From contig DIWI01000103.1 in assembly GCA_002428415.1 (NCBI GenBank), positions 1 through 31,099 on the forward strand: a stretch of DNA of 31,099 nt. The letters are read 5' to 3'. The position numbers and the translations under genes are program-made. The stretch is from Clostridiaceae bacterium UBA6110. GTDB lineage: Bacteria; Bacillota; Clostridia; Clostridiales; Clostridiaceae. Under the pieces are notes generated by a model, which did not search any database, was not told the DNA's origin, and saw nothing but the letters and a program-made list of their open reading frames with translations. This document shows positions 1 through 7,995 of the stretch, in pieces. Position 1 is the stretch's first letter; the number at the start of each line of letters is the position of its first letter.

Positions 1-72
1 GAGAGGTTCAAACAACTATTATCCGATATCACTTATTTAGAGACTGCCAATTATAAAATATTGCAACAATAA
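1..72 (+). CDS. C-terminal tail of an unidentified upstream gene (partial)
   Basis: A reading frame is open from the first base of the window and ends at TAA, giving 23 residues that finish in KILQQ. A terminator-like hairpin follows within 10 bases of the stop, as expected for a real gene end. The other two forward frames close earlier. The fragment is too short to assign to any family. It could also be a chance open stretch. Confidence 0.25.
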   Translation, partial: ERFKQLLSDITYLETANYKILQQ

Positions 73-81
73 ATGGAAAGT

Positions 82-112
82 TAGGGAGGTTTAAAAGCCT
101 CCTTAGATTTTG
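82..112 (+). terminator. Rho-independent terminator upstream of the aldolase gene
   Basis: An 8-bp stem pairs 82-89 with 98-105 (core GGAGG/CCTCC, one G-U pair) across an 8-base loop, followed by GATTTTG. The T run is short, so termination may be partial. It separates whatever lies to the left from the aldolase transcription unit. Confidence 0.4.
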
Positions 113-213
113 ATTGAGCCAAATAACAGACTACTAAATCTCCGATGCTCTGAATTACTCGTACTCATCAAGGATATTGATCCAGTGGGGTGAGGATAAT
201 CGACCATAGCATC

Positions 214-229
214 ACGATAACGTTTGCGT
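214..229. promoter_or_regulatory. LacI-type operator candidate upstream of the aldolase gene
   Basis: ACGATAACGTTTGCGT is a 16-base inverted repeat centred on CG with two mismatched pairs. Its right half belongs to the 12-mer AACGTTTGCGTA (219-230), which recurs exactly at 26222-26233 inside the perfect palindrome between the second LacI gene and phosphofructokinase. The site overlaps the likely -35 box of the aldolase promoter, a position suited to repression. The link to that LacI protein is an inference. Confidence 0.5.
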
Positions 230-252
230 AAAAAACTAAGAAATCCTATTTA
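224..252 (+). promoter_or_regulatory. Putative sigma70-type promoter of the aldolase gene
   Basis: TTGCGT (224-229) and TATTTA (247-252) are 17 bases apart and lie about 65 bases before the start codon. The boxes are moderate matches. The stretch 113-317 holds no gene. Besides this promoter and the overlapping operator I see only a 10-base palindrome, TAACCGGTTA, at 272-281. Confidence 0.4.
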
Positions 253-317
253 TATTCTGCTAATATGGCATTAACCGGTTACATCAAGTTTCATATCAAA
301 CAAAGGAGAGATGCAAT

Positions 318-1475
318 ATGCCATTAGTGCCGTTAAGGCCGATACTTGAGGCAGCAATTAAGGGTGGTTACGGGCAAGGTGCATTTAATGTAAATGCAGT
401 AGCCCAGGCTAAGGCAGCTATCGAGGTCCATGAGATGTTTAGATCACCAGTAATTCTGCAGGGAGCAGACCTGGCCAATGGTTTCATGGGAGGGAAAAAG
501 GATTTCCTTAACGCTACCCTTGAAGATAAAAAAGCAGGTGCAAAAAACATTGCAGACGCAGTAAAAAAATTCAGTGCGAACTCTATGATACCAGTAGCAT
601 TGCATCTTGACCATGGACGAGATTACGATTCATGTGTTGCTGCAATTGACGGGGGATACACATCGGTAATGATTGATGGCTCCTCCTTGCCATTTCATGA
701 GAACATTGAACTAACTCGAGAAGTTGTCCGGTATGCCCATTCAAGAGGAGTATCTGTTGAAGGTGAACTCGGTGTGCTTGCAGGAGTTGAAGACCATGTC
801 TTCGCAGCAGACAGCACATATACTAATCCATTGGATGCTGTGGAGTTTTTCAAGAAGACCGGTGTTGATGCACTGGCAATATCTTACGGAACAAAGCACG
901 GAGCTTCAAAAGGCAAGGATGTCAAGTTGAGAAGGGAGATAGCCATTGCCATAAGAGAGTGCCTTGATCATTCAGGAATATTCGGCGCGCTGGTATCCCA
1001 CGGTTCATCAACCGTTCCTCAATACATGGTTGATGGCATTAACAAGCTTGGAGGTGACCTATCAGGAACATACGGAATCGCGATAAAGGAACTTCAGGCC
1101 GCAATAAGAGGTGGAATCAACAAAATCAACGTTGATACTGACATACGGCTTGCAGTAACTCGAAACCTCAGAGAATTCTTTGAATCATACCCTGATAAGA
1201 AAAACAGAAGAGTCATTGGAGAAATTTGGAAACTTCTGGATGAAAAAAGGAATCAGTTCGATCCAAGGGCGTTCCTGACACCAATCATGGATGCTGTAAC
1301 AATGGGAACATATGAGAACGATGATGTAGCAGCAATCATGACATGCGTTGAAAATGGGGTTAAGGAAGCAGTGGGGACTCTCATTGTTCAGTTCGGTTCA
1401 TATGGAAAAGCTGATAAGGTCAATATTGTTACGCTTGATGAGATGGCTGACTTCTACAGAAAGCAGGGAATATAG
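318..1475 (+). CDS. fba: Class II fructose-bisphosphate aldolase
   Basis: Cytosolic, zinc-dependent enzyme that cleaves fructose 1,6-bisphosphate to dihydroxyacetone phosphate and glyceraldehyde 3-phosphate. The 385 residues carry the class II pattern: GAFNVN near residue 20, the metal/catalytic LHLDHG near 95, GELG near 147, the metal-site GTKHG near 210, SHGSSTVP and the phosphate-site KINVDTDIRLA. Length and the SHGSSTVP form fit the longer FbaA-type subgroup better than the short tagatose/GatY type, though activity on another ketose bisphosphate cannot be excluded. AAGGAGAG lies 7 bases before the ATG; an earlier ATG at 311 is out of frame. Other upper-glycolysis genes lie about 23 kb away in this window, and a shared operator 12-mer suggests joint control with them. 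Confidence 0.93.
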   Translation: MPLVPLRPILEAAIKGGYGQGAFNVNAVAQAKAAIEVHEMFRSPVILQGADLANGFMGGKKDFLNATLEDKKAGAKNIADAVKKFSANSMIPVALHLDHGRDYDSCVAAIDGGYTSVMIDGSSLPFHENIELTREVVRYAHSRGVSVEGELGVLAGVEDHVFAADSTYTNPLDAVEFFKKTGVDALAISYGTKHGASKGKDVKLRREIAIAIRECLDHSGIFGALVSHGSSTVPQYMVDGINKLGGDLSGTYGIAIKELQAAIRGGINKINVDTDIRLAVTRNLREFFESYPDKKNRRVIGEIWKLLDEKRNQFDPRAFLTPIMDAVTMGTYENDDVAAIMTCVENGVKEAVGTLIVQFGSYGKADKVNIVTLDEMADFYRKQGI

Positions 1476-1507
1476 CACCCCCAGGAGATTTACTTTAGTT
1501 CGAATAA

Positions 1508-1521
1508 TGTAAATATTTACA
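1508..1521. promoter_or_regulatory. 14-bp perfect palindrome at the -35 region of the LacI gene
   Basis: TGTAAATATTTACA is a perfect inverted repeat whose right arm forms the -35 hexamer (TTTACA, 1516-1521). It is AT-rich and unlike the two LacI operators, so it could bind another regulator or be incidental. Confidence 0.3.
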
Positions 1522-1544
1522 CAAAAGCAGTATGGCAATATAAT
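1516..1544 (+). promoter_or_regulatory. Sigma70-type promoter of the first LacI-family gene
   Basis: TTTACA (1516-1521), a 17-base spacer and a perfect TATAAT (1539-1544) lie just before the regulator gene. The operator at 1542-1565 overlaps the end of the -10 box, which implies autorepression. Confidence 0.7.
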
Positions 1545-1565
1545 TACTTTAACGATAAAGTAATT
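1542..1565. promoter_or_regulatory. LacI-family operator O1 (autoregulatory)
   Basis: A 24-base inverted repeat with a single mismatched pair, core TTACTTTAACGATAAAGTAA. It shares TTACTTTAACG and TAAAGTAA with the perfect palindrome at 2684-2707, so both are probably bound by the regulator encoded between them. TTACTTTA also occurs alone at 1490-1497, a possible auxiliary half-site. Confidence 0.7.
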
Positions 1566-1579
1566 GGAGATTGATGAAT

Positions 1580-2635
1580 ATGCGAAATACAACATTAAAA
1601 GATGTCGCTATGCTGGCTGGAGTAACTGCATCCACCGTCTCATATGTTCTTAATGACAACAAAAAGCAGAGCATCTCAGAAGAAACGAGGGGCAGGGTTA
1701 TGGATGCGGCAGCAAAACTGAACTATGTCCCGAACAATGCAGCCAGGATACTTAAGAACAACAGAAGCGGAAATATAGGAGTAGTGCTTGGCAAGACACT
1801 TGCTCTAGAACGATTTGCAAGGACAGTGCAGGGTATAAGAAGCAGACTTTTCCAAGACGGCTACAATGTACTTTTGTGCTCTCCTTACAGGGGAAATGGT
1901 GTTTATGCCGATTATCTGGAAAGCTATCTTAAAAATTTCCTTGACGGTCTGGTATTCATTGGCAGAGACAACGTGGGTCCTACTGCCGAGGAAATAGATA
2001 TCTTGAAAAAATTCAGGATTCCACTAGTAATATTTGACTGCTTTTCTGATGAGGGTCTATCTGCGATAGACTTCGACTATCAAGGTGGATCATACAGTTT
2101 GGTCAAGGAATTACTTGAAGAACGATTTGATAAGGTGACATATATCAGGCCAGAGGCTGAGAATGCACAGGAACAACTAAGGGAAGCTGGAGTGCGAGCT
2201 GCAATTATGGAGTATGAAGGTATCTCTTTCGAGGTGGCAAGATTTCCGATAGATAATGCTGACCTTGTAATGTTTGACGGTGATGTAGAGAACTATCAGA
2301 CAAGCATATCCAATAGTATTGATTGCTCTTTGAAGGATATTTTGAGAAGAAAGCTACACGAAGATCATTCAACAGAGCTTGTGATATCCAGCTGGGGACC
2401 AATCATGGACAGGATTGAGGAAATATATAATACAGCTGGGAGAAAAGTAAAATTCGCTTCCCTTGCAGAGCCAGCTACTTACGGAAATGCTAAAGGCAGG
2501 GTATCGTACTGCATTCTGGACCATATTGGAGCTGGTGCAGAATGTGCTGATCTACTGCTGGACTTAATCAATGGTATTCAAGATAGTAATGTACCGCAGA
2601 GAAAGATAATCAAAGTCAACCATATATTGAGGTGA
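1580..2635 (+). CDS. LacI/GalR-family transcriptional regulator
   Basis: DNA-binding repressor with the family layout. An N-terminal helix-turn-helix begins TTLKDVAMLAGVTASTVSYV, with a hinge helix near residues 45-60 (YVPNNAARIL). A periplasmic-binding-like effector domain follows from about residue 62 to the end (NIGVVLG). The preferred start is the ATG at 1580, 10 bases after GGAG. ATG 1574 and TTG 1571 are in-frame alternatives lying closer to GGAG. The gene sits between two operators with a common core, one at its own promoter and one just before the GH3 gene, so it probably represses itself and the GH3/symporter genes. Its inducer is presumably a sugar or glycoside that enters through the symporter (inference). 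Confidence 0.9.
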   Translation: MRNTTLKDVAMLAGVTASTVSYVLNDNKKQSISEETRGRVMDAAAKLNYVPNNAARILKNNRSGNIGVVLGKTLALERFARTVQGIRSRLFQDGYNVLLCSPYRGNGVYADYLESYLKNFLDGLVFIGRDNVGPTAEEIDILKKFRIPLVIFDCFSDEGLSAIDFDYQGGSYSLVKELLEERFDKVTYIRPEAENAQEQLREAGVRAAIMEYEGISFEVARFPIDNADLVMFDGDVENYQTSISNSIDCSLKDILRRKLHEDHSTELVISSWGPIMDRIEEIYNTAGRKVKFASLAEPATYGNAKGRVSYCILDHIGAGAECADLLLDLINGIQDSNVPQRKIIKVNHILR

Positions 2636-2666
2636 TCCGAAACGGGTCGAAGTATGGGAAAGTCTT

Positions 2667-2672
2667 TATAAT
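2667..2672 (+). promoter_or_regulatory. -10 box (TATAAT) of the GH3/symporter transcription unit
   Basis: A consensus TATAAT lies 12 bases before the operator palindrome, placing the operator around +5 to +28. I see no convincing -35 hexamer 16-18 bases upstream, so the promoter may be weak or activator-assisted. Confidence 0.45.
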
Positions 2673-2683
2673 TGTAAGTCTTT

Positions 2684-2707
2684 GCTTACTTTAACGTTAA
2701 AGTAAGC
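2684..2707. promoter_or_regulatory. LacI-family operator O2 before the first GH3 gene
   Basis: A perfect 24-base palindrome centred on CG (core TTACTTTAACGTTAAAGTAA) matches O1 at 1542-1565 in all but a few positions. It lies 20 bases before the GH3 start and just downstream of TATAAT, a classical roadblock or repression position. Confidence 0.75.
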
Positions 2708-2726
2708 TCGAAGGGGAGTAAGTAAT

Positions 2727-5186
2727 ATGTGTAATGATATACCTTTATACAAAGACAGCACCCAACCTATTGCCATTAGAGTAGATGACCTGATAAGCAG
2801 GATGAGTGTCAATGAAAAGGCGGCACAACTTTGCAGTGACTTGCCAATGAACTTTGTAGAGGACGGAAAAGTAAAATATGACGAGGTAAGGGCAAAATAT
2901 TCAGATGGTTTGGGGAGGATAACACAATACAATACGCTTGGATTGATCTCAGCCAACTCTATTGCAAAGCTGAGCAATCAGATTCAAAAGTATTTTGTTG
3001 AAGAGACGAAACATGGGATTCCTGTAATATTGCAGGGAGAGAACCTGTGTGGATACCCAGGTTCCGGTGGAACACTTTTTCCTTCCATGATAAATCTAGG
3101 TTCTGCCTTCAGGCCGGATTTGACCGAGAAGATGGCGGAAGTAATATCAGAAGAGACAAAAGCTATAGGAATCAGACAGGCACTGAGTCCCGTAATAGAT
3201 GTGACCAGGGACCCTAGATGGGGGAGGACGTACGAGACATTTGGAGAAGACCCCTATGTAGTAACGCAGATGGGAATTAGATATGTAAAGGGAATGCAGG
3301 GTAATAAAGTTGAAGGCGTTGTAGCAACAGCGAAGCATTTTCTGGGGTATGCTGAAACCCAGGGTGGGGTCAATATGACTGCTACCAGGCTATGTGACAG
3401 GGAACTGTATGAGGTCTTCGGTACTCCATTTGAAGCAGCAATAAAGGAAGCGGACCTTGGATCGGTAATGGCGTCATATTCGGATATTGACGGACTGCCT
3501 GTGGCTGCAAATAAGAAAATCGCAACGGACCTGCTTAGAGGCACCATGGGTTTTGAAGGAGCGCTTGTATCAGACGGTGCTGCAATAATGAAGATATTTG
3601 AATACCACAAGATTGGCAAGACATATGATGAAGCGGGGTTCCTGGCATTCAGGTCTGGGTGCGATACGGAAATGCCGATAGGAAATGCATACAGGCATCT
3701 TCCGGATTACATCGAGAAAGGGCTTTTATCTGTTGACAGGCTTGATGAAGCAGTCAGACGAATCCTGAAGACAAAGTTTGAATATGGACTCTTTGAAAAT
3801 CCATATATCGATGAATCAAAAGTAAACGATTCTATGTCAAATGATGCCAAGTGGGATTTGGTTCAGGAAGTAACTGATGAGTCTCTGATACTGATAAAGA
3901 ATGATGAAAATTTCCTTCCTTTAAAAAAAGGGCTGAGGATGGCGGTAATCGGTCCTCATGCAGGAAGTTTGAGAGAACCAATATCTGGTTATACCTACCC
4001 GGCTTATGTTGAGATGATTCTTGCTGCCAATGATAAAGAGAACAAGAAGGAATTAAGCTTTAATGGCATGGCTGATGAAGCAGCAAAGATAGAAAAAGGT
4101 AAGGGTGAAAAGAGGAAGACGCCATTCACAACATCTGTATTCGATGAAAAAGACCGTATGCTTCTAAAAGACATGGATCAGATTTACAGAGGTCAATATA
4201 AACAGAAGACACTTGCAGAGTGTCTGGAAGGCTATGGTGAAGTGAGTTATGCTCAAGGCTGCAGGGTAATTGATGACTCGTATGAGGGTTTCAAAGATGC
4301 TGTCGAGATAGCTGAAGCATCAGATGTTGTAATACTTACCCTTGGTGGCAACTGTGGTTGGTTCGACACCACAGGAGGAGAAGGTAAAGACAGGTCGAGC
4401 CTCGACCTTCCTGGTGTCCAACAGGAACTTCTCGAAGCTGTAGTCGCAACGGGAAAGCCAGTGGTACTCGTGCTCTACGGACCAGGGATATTCGCAACTG
4501 AATGGGCTCTCAAAAATGTGAGTTCGATCATACAGGCTTGGTTACCGGGGGCAAGGGGAGCTGAATCTATCGGGAAGGCTCTGTTTGGGGAAATTAACCC
4601 ATCGGGAAAACTGCCAGTAAGCATCCCGAGAAGTGCAGGACACATACCTGCAGTTTACAACCACAGATCAGGAAGCGGATTCGGCAGTGATAAAGGAAAC
4701 TTGATAATGGGATGCGGATACGTAGACTCACCCGATACTCCGCTGCTATATTTCGGACACGGGCTCAGTTACACGGATTTCCTGCTCGAAAGTTTCAATG
4801 TATCATCAGAAGAGCTGGTTACTGACGATTCCATCGATATTAGCATAGATATATCCAATGTTGGAAACACTACCGGCAAAGAGGTAATACAACTTTATTA
4901 CAGGTACAAGGATGCATGGGTCACAAGACCTGTGATGCAGCTGACTGGCTTCAGAAAAGTGGAGCTGAGACCCTCTGAAAAGAGGCGGGTAGTGTTTCAT
5001 CTAGATTCCAGACTGCTAGGTTTCTACAATGAGGACATGGAATTCGTAGTGGAACCAGGTGCTCTTGATATAATGATCGGTACAAGTTCAGACAACATCC
5101 AGTTCAGGAAAGAAATCACCATGACAGGAAACAAAATAGATCTAATGGGCAGAAGACAATACACATGCGAATCAGAATTGATATAA
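2727..5186 (+). CDS. Glycoside hydrolase family 3 beta-glycosidase (paralogue 1)
   Basis: Retaining exo-acting beta-glycosidase, probably beta-glucosidase or beta-xylosidase-like. The 819 residues hold the GH3 N-terminal barrel (about 15-350, with DPRWGRTYETFGEDP and KHFLGY) and the catalytic nucleophile Asp283 in VSDGAA. The alpha/beta C-terminal domain follows (about 385-660, with GGEGKDRSSLDLPGVQQ, likely holding the acid/base Glu), then a fibronectin III-like domain. No signal peptide is present, so it acts in the cytosol on imported glycosides. It lacks the His-containing KH.PG.G signature of NagZ N-acetylglucosaminidases. An AGGGGAG site precedes the ATG, and the symporter gene begins 15 bases after the stop. 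It is closely related to the GH3 at 7996-10452. The sugar specificity is not readable from sequence. Confidence 0.92.
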   Translation: MCNDIPLYKDSTQPIAIRVDDLISRMSVNEKAAQLCSDLPMNFVEDGKVKYDEVRAKYSDGLGRITQYNTLGLISANSIAKLSNQIQKYFVEETKHGIPVILQGENLCGYPGSGGTLFPSMINLGSAFRPDLTEKMAEVISEETKAIGIRQALSPVIDVTRDPRWGRTYETFGEDPYVVTQMGIRYVKGMQGNKVEGVVATAKHFLGYAETQGGVNMTATRLCDRELYEVFGTPFEAAIKEADLGSVMASYSDIDGLPVAANKKIATDLLRGTMGFEGALVSDGAAIMKIFEYHKIGKTYDEAGFLAFRSGCDTEMPIGNAYRHLPDYIEKGLLSVDRLDEAVRRILKTKFEYGLFENPYIDESKVNDSMSNDAKWDLVQEVTDESLILIKNDENFLPLKKGLRMAVIGPHAGSLREPISGYTYPAYVEMILAANDKENKKELSFNGMADEAAKIEKGKGEKRKTPFTTSVFDEKDRMLLKDMDQIYRGQYKQKTLAECLEGYGEVSYAQGCRVIDDSYEGFKDAVEIAEASDVVILTLGGNCGWFDTTGGEGKDRSSLDLPGVQQELLEAVVATGKPVVLVLYGPGIFATEWALKNVSSIIQAWLPGARGAESIGKALFGEINPSGKLPVSIPRSAGHIPAVYNHRSGSGFGSDKGNLIMGCGYVDSPDTPLLYFGHGLSYTDFLLESFNVSSEELVTDDSIDISIDISNVGNTTGKEVIQLYYRYKDAWVTRPVMQLTGFRKVELRPSEKRRVVFHLDSRLLGFYNEDMEFVVEPGALDIMIGTSSDNIQFRKEITMTGNKIDLMGRRQYTCESELI

Positions 5187-5201
5187 AAGGGGAGTAATAA
5201 A

Positions 5202-6641
5202 GTGAAAACAAATCTATTGAATAAAGGCGAAGCATCGGAAAAGAACATTTGGCTCTTCAGTATGGGTAATTTTGCAAACAATTTGATATTTATGACAGTA
5301 ACCCTCTACATCATGTACTACTATACGAACATCCTGGGTGTATCAGCACTTATGGCTGGAACAATTTTCATGGTAGCAAGGCTTGTTGATGCCATAACTG
5401 ATCCTTTGATGGGAATGATCGTAGATAAGACAAACACAAAGAGAATGGGTAAGTACAGACCTTTCATAATATTCGGGGCTCCATTCCTTGGAATATCCTT
5501 CCTGTTGCTTTTCACAACTCCAAACCTATCACTAGGTGGTAAGATAGTATACGCATATGCTAGCTATATTTTATATTCTTTAACGTGGACAGTGGTTCAG
5601 ATTCCACAGCTTGCATTGCCGATAATACTTTCAAACAACATTGCTAGAAGAACCAGGATCCAGGCAATCTTCCAGGCCACAGGTGCGATAGCAGCCATGG
5701 TAATACAGTCGTGGGCCCTTCCTATGCTGGAGCATTTCGGAGGCAAGGACAATCCGGCAGCCTGGACAAAAGTGATAAGCATTTATGCGGTAATTGCAAC
5801 TATAGTATTTATACTTTCTGCTATGTCAGTAAAGGAATTAGATGTTTATTCAGCTCATAAGGATATTTCTTCAGAAGCAAAGCCAAAAATGACCTTCAGA
5901 CAGAGCTATGAGGCGATAATCAAGAACAAGGCCTTGCTTGCTGTACTGCTAGCATATGGAACAGACATGTTTGCTTCGCAGATAGGAAGCTCCCTGAGGA
6001 TCTACTTCTTCAGGTACAACCTCAATGGTAGGACAGACCTTATCTCATACCTTGGATACGTAGGACTTATCGCTGCATTCGTGATGCTCTTTGGAATAGC
6101 TCCTTATGTCAAGAAAGTTGGAAAAAGGATAGGTATAGCAGTTGTCGAAGCCATCTGCATTATCTTCTCACTTCTTCTTATGTATGCCGCACCAAGACAT
6201 AATATCCCACTGGTCATGGTCTCATTTATTGCAAATACGTTCCTTTTCCAAATAACAAATACATTGTCAAGATCAGCGGTACTTGACTCCGCTAACTATA
6301 TGGAAATCAAGACAGGTCATGCTAACAACGCACTTATTTCTTCAACTTTCACATTCGTCAACAAGGTCAGCCAGGCTATAAGCGCATTCTTTGCGGGCAG
6401 CATACTCACATTCACGGGCTATAACGCACAGCTGCAGCAGCAGGCAGATGGTACGCTTAAGGCAATACTATACCTGTTGACCATCGTCCCCATCGTGGCA
6501 TACATCTTCTCCCTTATCGGAATGTGGATATATCCTATCTCCAGGAAAGATGAAATTGAAATGGAACAAAAGATGATTGAAATCAGGACAAGGAAGTTGG
6601 AGGCAGGACTGAACCAGATACAGCCGGACATAGAGATCTGA
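5202..6641 (+). CDS. GPH-family (MelB/XynP-type) sugar:cation symporter
   Basis: Integral membrane transporter of the glycoside-pentoside-hexuronide group within the major facilitator superfamily. The 479 residues form about 12 hydrophobic segments, the last ending near residue 440. The N-terminal half carries family hallmarks: YYTNILGVSA, ARLVDAITDPLMGMIVDKT and GKYRPFIIFG. Such proteins take up oligosaccharides or glycosides with Na+ or H+. The start is GTG, 7 bases after AAGGGGAG. The gene lies 15 bases after the GH3 gene in the same orientation and is probably co-transcribed under the LacI operator. Transporter and intracellular GH3 make a minimal uptake-and-hydrolysis pair. Confidence 0.9.
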   Translation: MKTNLLNKGEASEKNIWLFSMGNFANNLIFMTVTLYIMYYYTNILGVSALMAGTIFMVARLVDAITDPLMGMIVDKTNTKRMGKYRPFIIFGAPFLGISFLLLFTTPNLSLGGKIVYAYASYILYSLTWTVVQIPQLALPIILSNNIARRTRIQAIFQATGAIAAMVIQSWALPMLEHFGGKDNPAAWTKVISIYAVIATIVFILSAMSVKELDVYSAHKDISSEAKPKMTFRQSYEAIIKNKALLAVLLAYGTDMFASQIGSSLRIYFFRYNLNGRTDLISYLGYVGLIAAFVMLFGIAPYVKKVGKRIGIAVVEAICIIFSLLLMYAAPRHNIPLVMVSFIANTFLFQITNTLSRSAVLDSANYMEIKTGHANNALISSTFTFVNKVSQAISAFFAGSILTFTGYNAQLQQQADGTLKAILYLLTIVPIVAYIFSLIGMWIYPISRKDEIEMEQKMIEIRTRKLEAGLNQIQPDIEI

Positions 6642-6665
6642 TTCAAAAAAGTCCACATTTAGTTC

Positions 6666-6700
6666 AGAGGATTCCTTGCCTTGGCGGCTTGGAATCCTCT
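6666..6700. terminator. Strong hairpin after the symporter gene
   Basis: A perfect 10-bp stem (AGAGGATTCC 6666-6675 with GGAATCCTCT 6691-6700) encloses a smaller GCC/GGC stem. No T run follows, so it is a transcript-end or mRNA-stabilising structure rather than a textbook terminator. Confidence 0.45.
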
Positions 6701-6741
6701 TATGTAAATCGGGAAATACCTCTTCTGAATATGCGCGGATT

Positions 6742-6768
6742 TTGGATAGCGTTTCCCGTTTTTATTAT
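6742..6768 (+). promoter_or_regulatory. Possible promoter for the sulfatase maturase gene
   Basis: TTGGAT (6742-6747) and TATTAT (6763-6768) are separated by only 15 bases. An imperfect match; the gene could instead be reached by read-through from the symporter operon. Confidence 0.25.
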
Positions 6769-6824
6769 GGCTATCAGGATTCCGAAACTGATAGACTTGA
6801 ATAAAGAGTAATGGGAGGTGCATT

Positions 6825-7940
6825 ATGCCTGCATTCGCTGTGATGATAAAACCTGCATCAGGGCTATGCAATATGGCCTGCAGATACTGCTTCTATGCCG
6901 ACGAGTCGGCGAAAAGAGAGACAAAAAGCTACGGTGTCATGAGCCTTGATGTTTTGGAAGGGGTGCTCGAAAGAGTGCTTGGCTATTCACATGGAACATG
7001 CACAATAGCGTTTCAGGGTGGAGAGCCGACGCTGGCAGGTCTTGAGTTTTTCAGGGAAGCGATGAAACTGGAAGAAAAGCATAATATCAACGGATGCAGG
7101 ATAAGCAACGCTATCCAGACCAACGGGACCCTGCTTGATACAGATTGGGTAGAATTCTTCAAGGAAAACAATTTCCTTGTCGGTATCTCACTTGACGGGC
7201 CTAAGGATATCAATGACGAGAACAGGATATTTCCAGATGGGAAAAGCACATACAGGAAAGTAATGCAGAGTATCCAGTTGCTTGAAAGTCATGGTGTTGA
7301 CTTCAACATCCTGTCTGTGGTGACTTCAGGTTCTGCAAGGAGTATCAGAAAAGTATATGGGTTTTTTGACAGGCAAAATCTGGAATACCAGCAATACATA
7401 CCTTGCCTTGACCCGATAGGAGAAGACCGGGGAGAGCACAAATGGTCGCTATCAATTGACAGGTTCGAAGCATATCTCAAGAATCTGTTTGACTGCTGGT
7501 ATGACGACCTGCAGAAAGGGAAAATAAGGTATAACAGGTACTTTGACAATCTCATAATGATGATCAGAGGACAAAGACCTGAAGCCTGTGGCATGAGCGG
7601 AATTTGCAGCAGGCAATATGTGGTTGAGGCTGATGGTAGCGTATTCCCATGTGACTTCTATGCTCTCGATAAATGGAAAATAGGAAATTTCATGGAAGAC
7701 TCCATGGAAAAAATTGAAAAGAGACGTAATGAGCTTCGTTTCATAGAGGACAGTGAAAAACCACACCCTGACTGCAAAAGCTGCAAATGGAGATACCTTT
7801 GCAGAGGTGGCTGTAAGAGGGAAAGGGAGTCAATCGGGGATAGTGATACGGCAAAGAACTACTACTGCAAAAGCTACTATAACTTTTTCGAATATGCATA
7901 TCCAAGACTAGTAAAGCTTGCAAGCATAAGCGGTAACTGA
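6825..7940 (+). CDS. Anaerobic sulfatase-maturating enzyme (radical SAM/SPASM)
   Basis: Converts the active-site Cys of sulfatases into formylglycine without oxygen, using S-adenosylmethionine and three 4Fe-4S clusters. The radical SAM motif is CNMACRYC (Cys15, 19, 22). The C-terminal SPASM part shows the expected cysteine set: CGMSGIC, PCDFY (with the presumed catalytic Asp) and CKSCKWRYLCRGGC, plus a final YYC. The 371-residue length equals that of the characterised clostridial enzymes as I recall them. GGGAGGT lies before the ATG. Its clients are presumably the three Cys-type sulfatases at 13996-23775. The second GH3 gene follows after 55 bases and is probably co-transcribed. Confidence 0.93.
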   Translation: MPAFAVMIKPASGLCNMACRYCFYADESAKRETKSYGVMSLDVLEGVLERVLGYSHGTCTIAFQGGEPTLAGLEFFREAMKLEEKHNINGCRISNAIQTNGTLLDTDWVEFFKENNFLVGISLDGPKDINDENRIFPDGKSTYRKVMQSIQLLESHGVDFNILSVVTSGSARSIRKVYGFFDRQNLEYQQYIPCLDPIGEDRGEHKWSLSIDRFEAYLKNLFDCWYDDLQKGKIRYNRYFDNLIMMIRGQRPEACGMSGICSRQYVVEADGSVFPCDFYALDKWKIGNFMEDSMEKIEKRRNELRFIEDSEKPHPDCKSCKWRYLCRGGCKRERESIGDSDTAKNYYCKSYYNFFEYAYPRLVKLASISGN

Positions 7941-7995
7941 AGAACATCAGACAATTGCTGAACAGGTGATTTACTTATTTTATAGGGAGGAACAA

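Noticed and set aside
1..72. Remnant of a transposase at the left edge
   Set aside because: Only 23 residues without any diagnostic motif; no terminal inverted repeats or target duplication seen.
7966..7995. GTG start extending GH3 paralogue 2 by ten residues
   Set aside because: GGGAGGAAC lies directly before the ATG at 7996, inside the extension.
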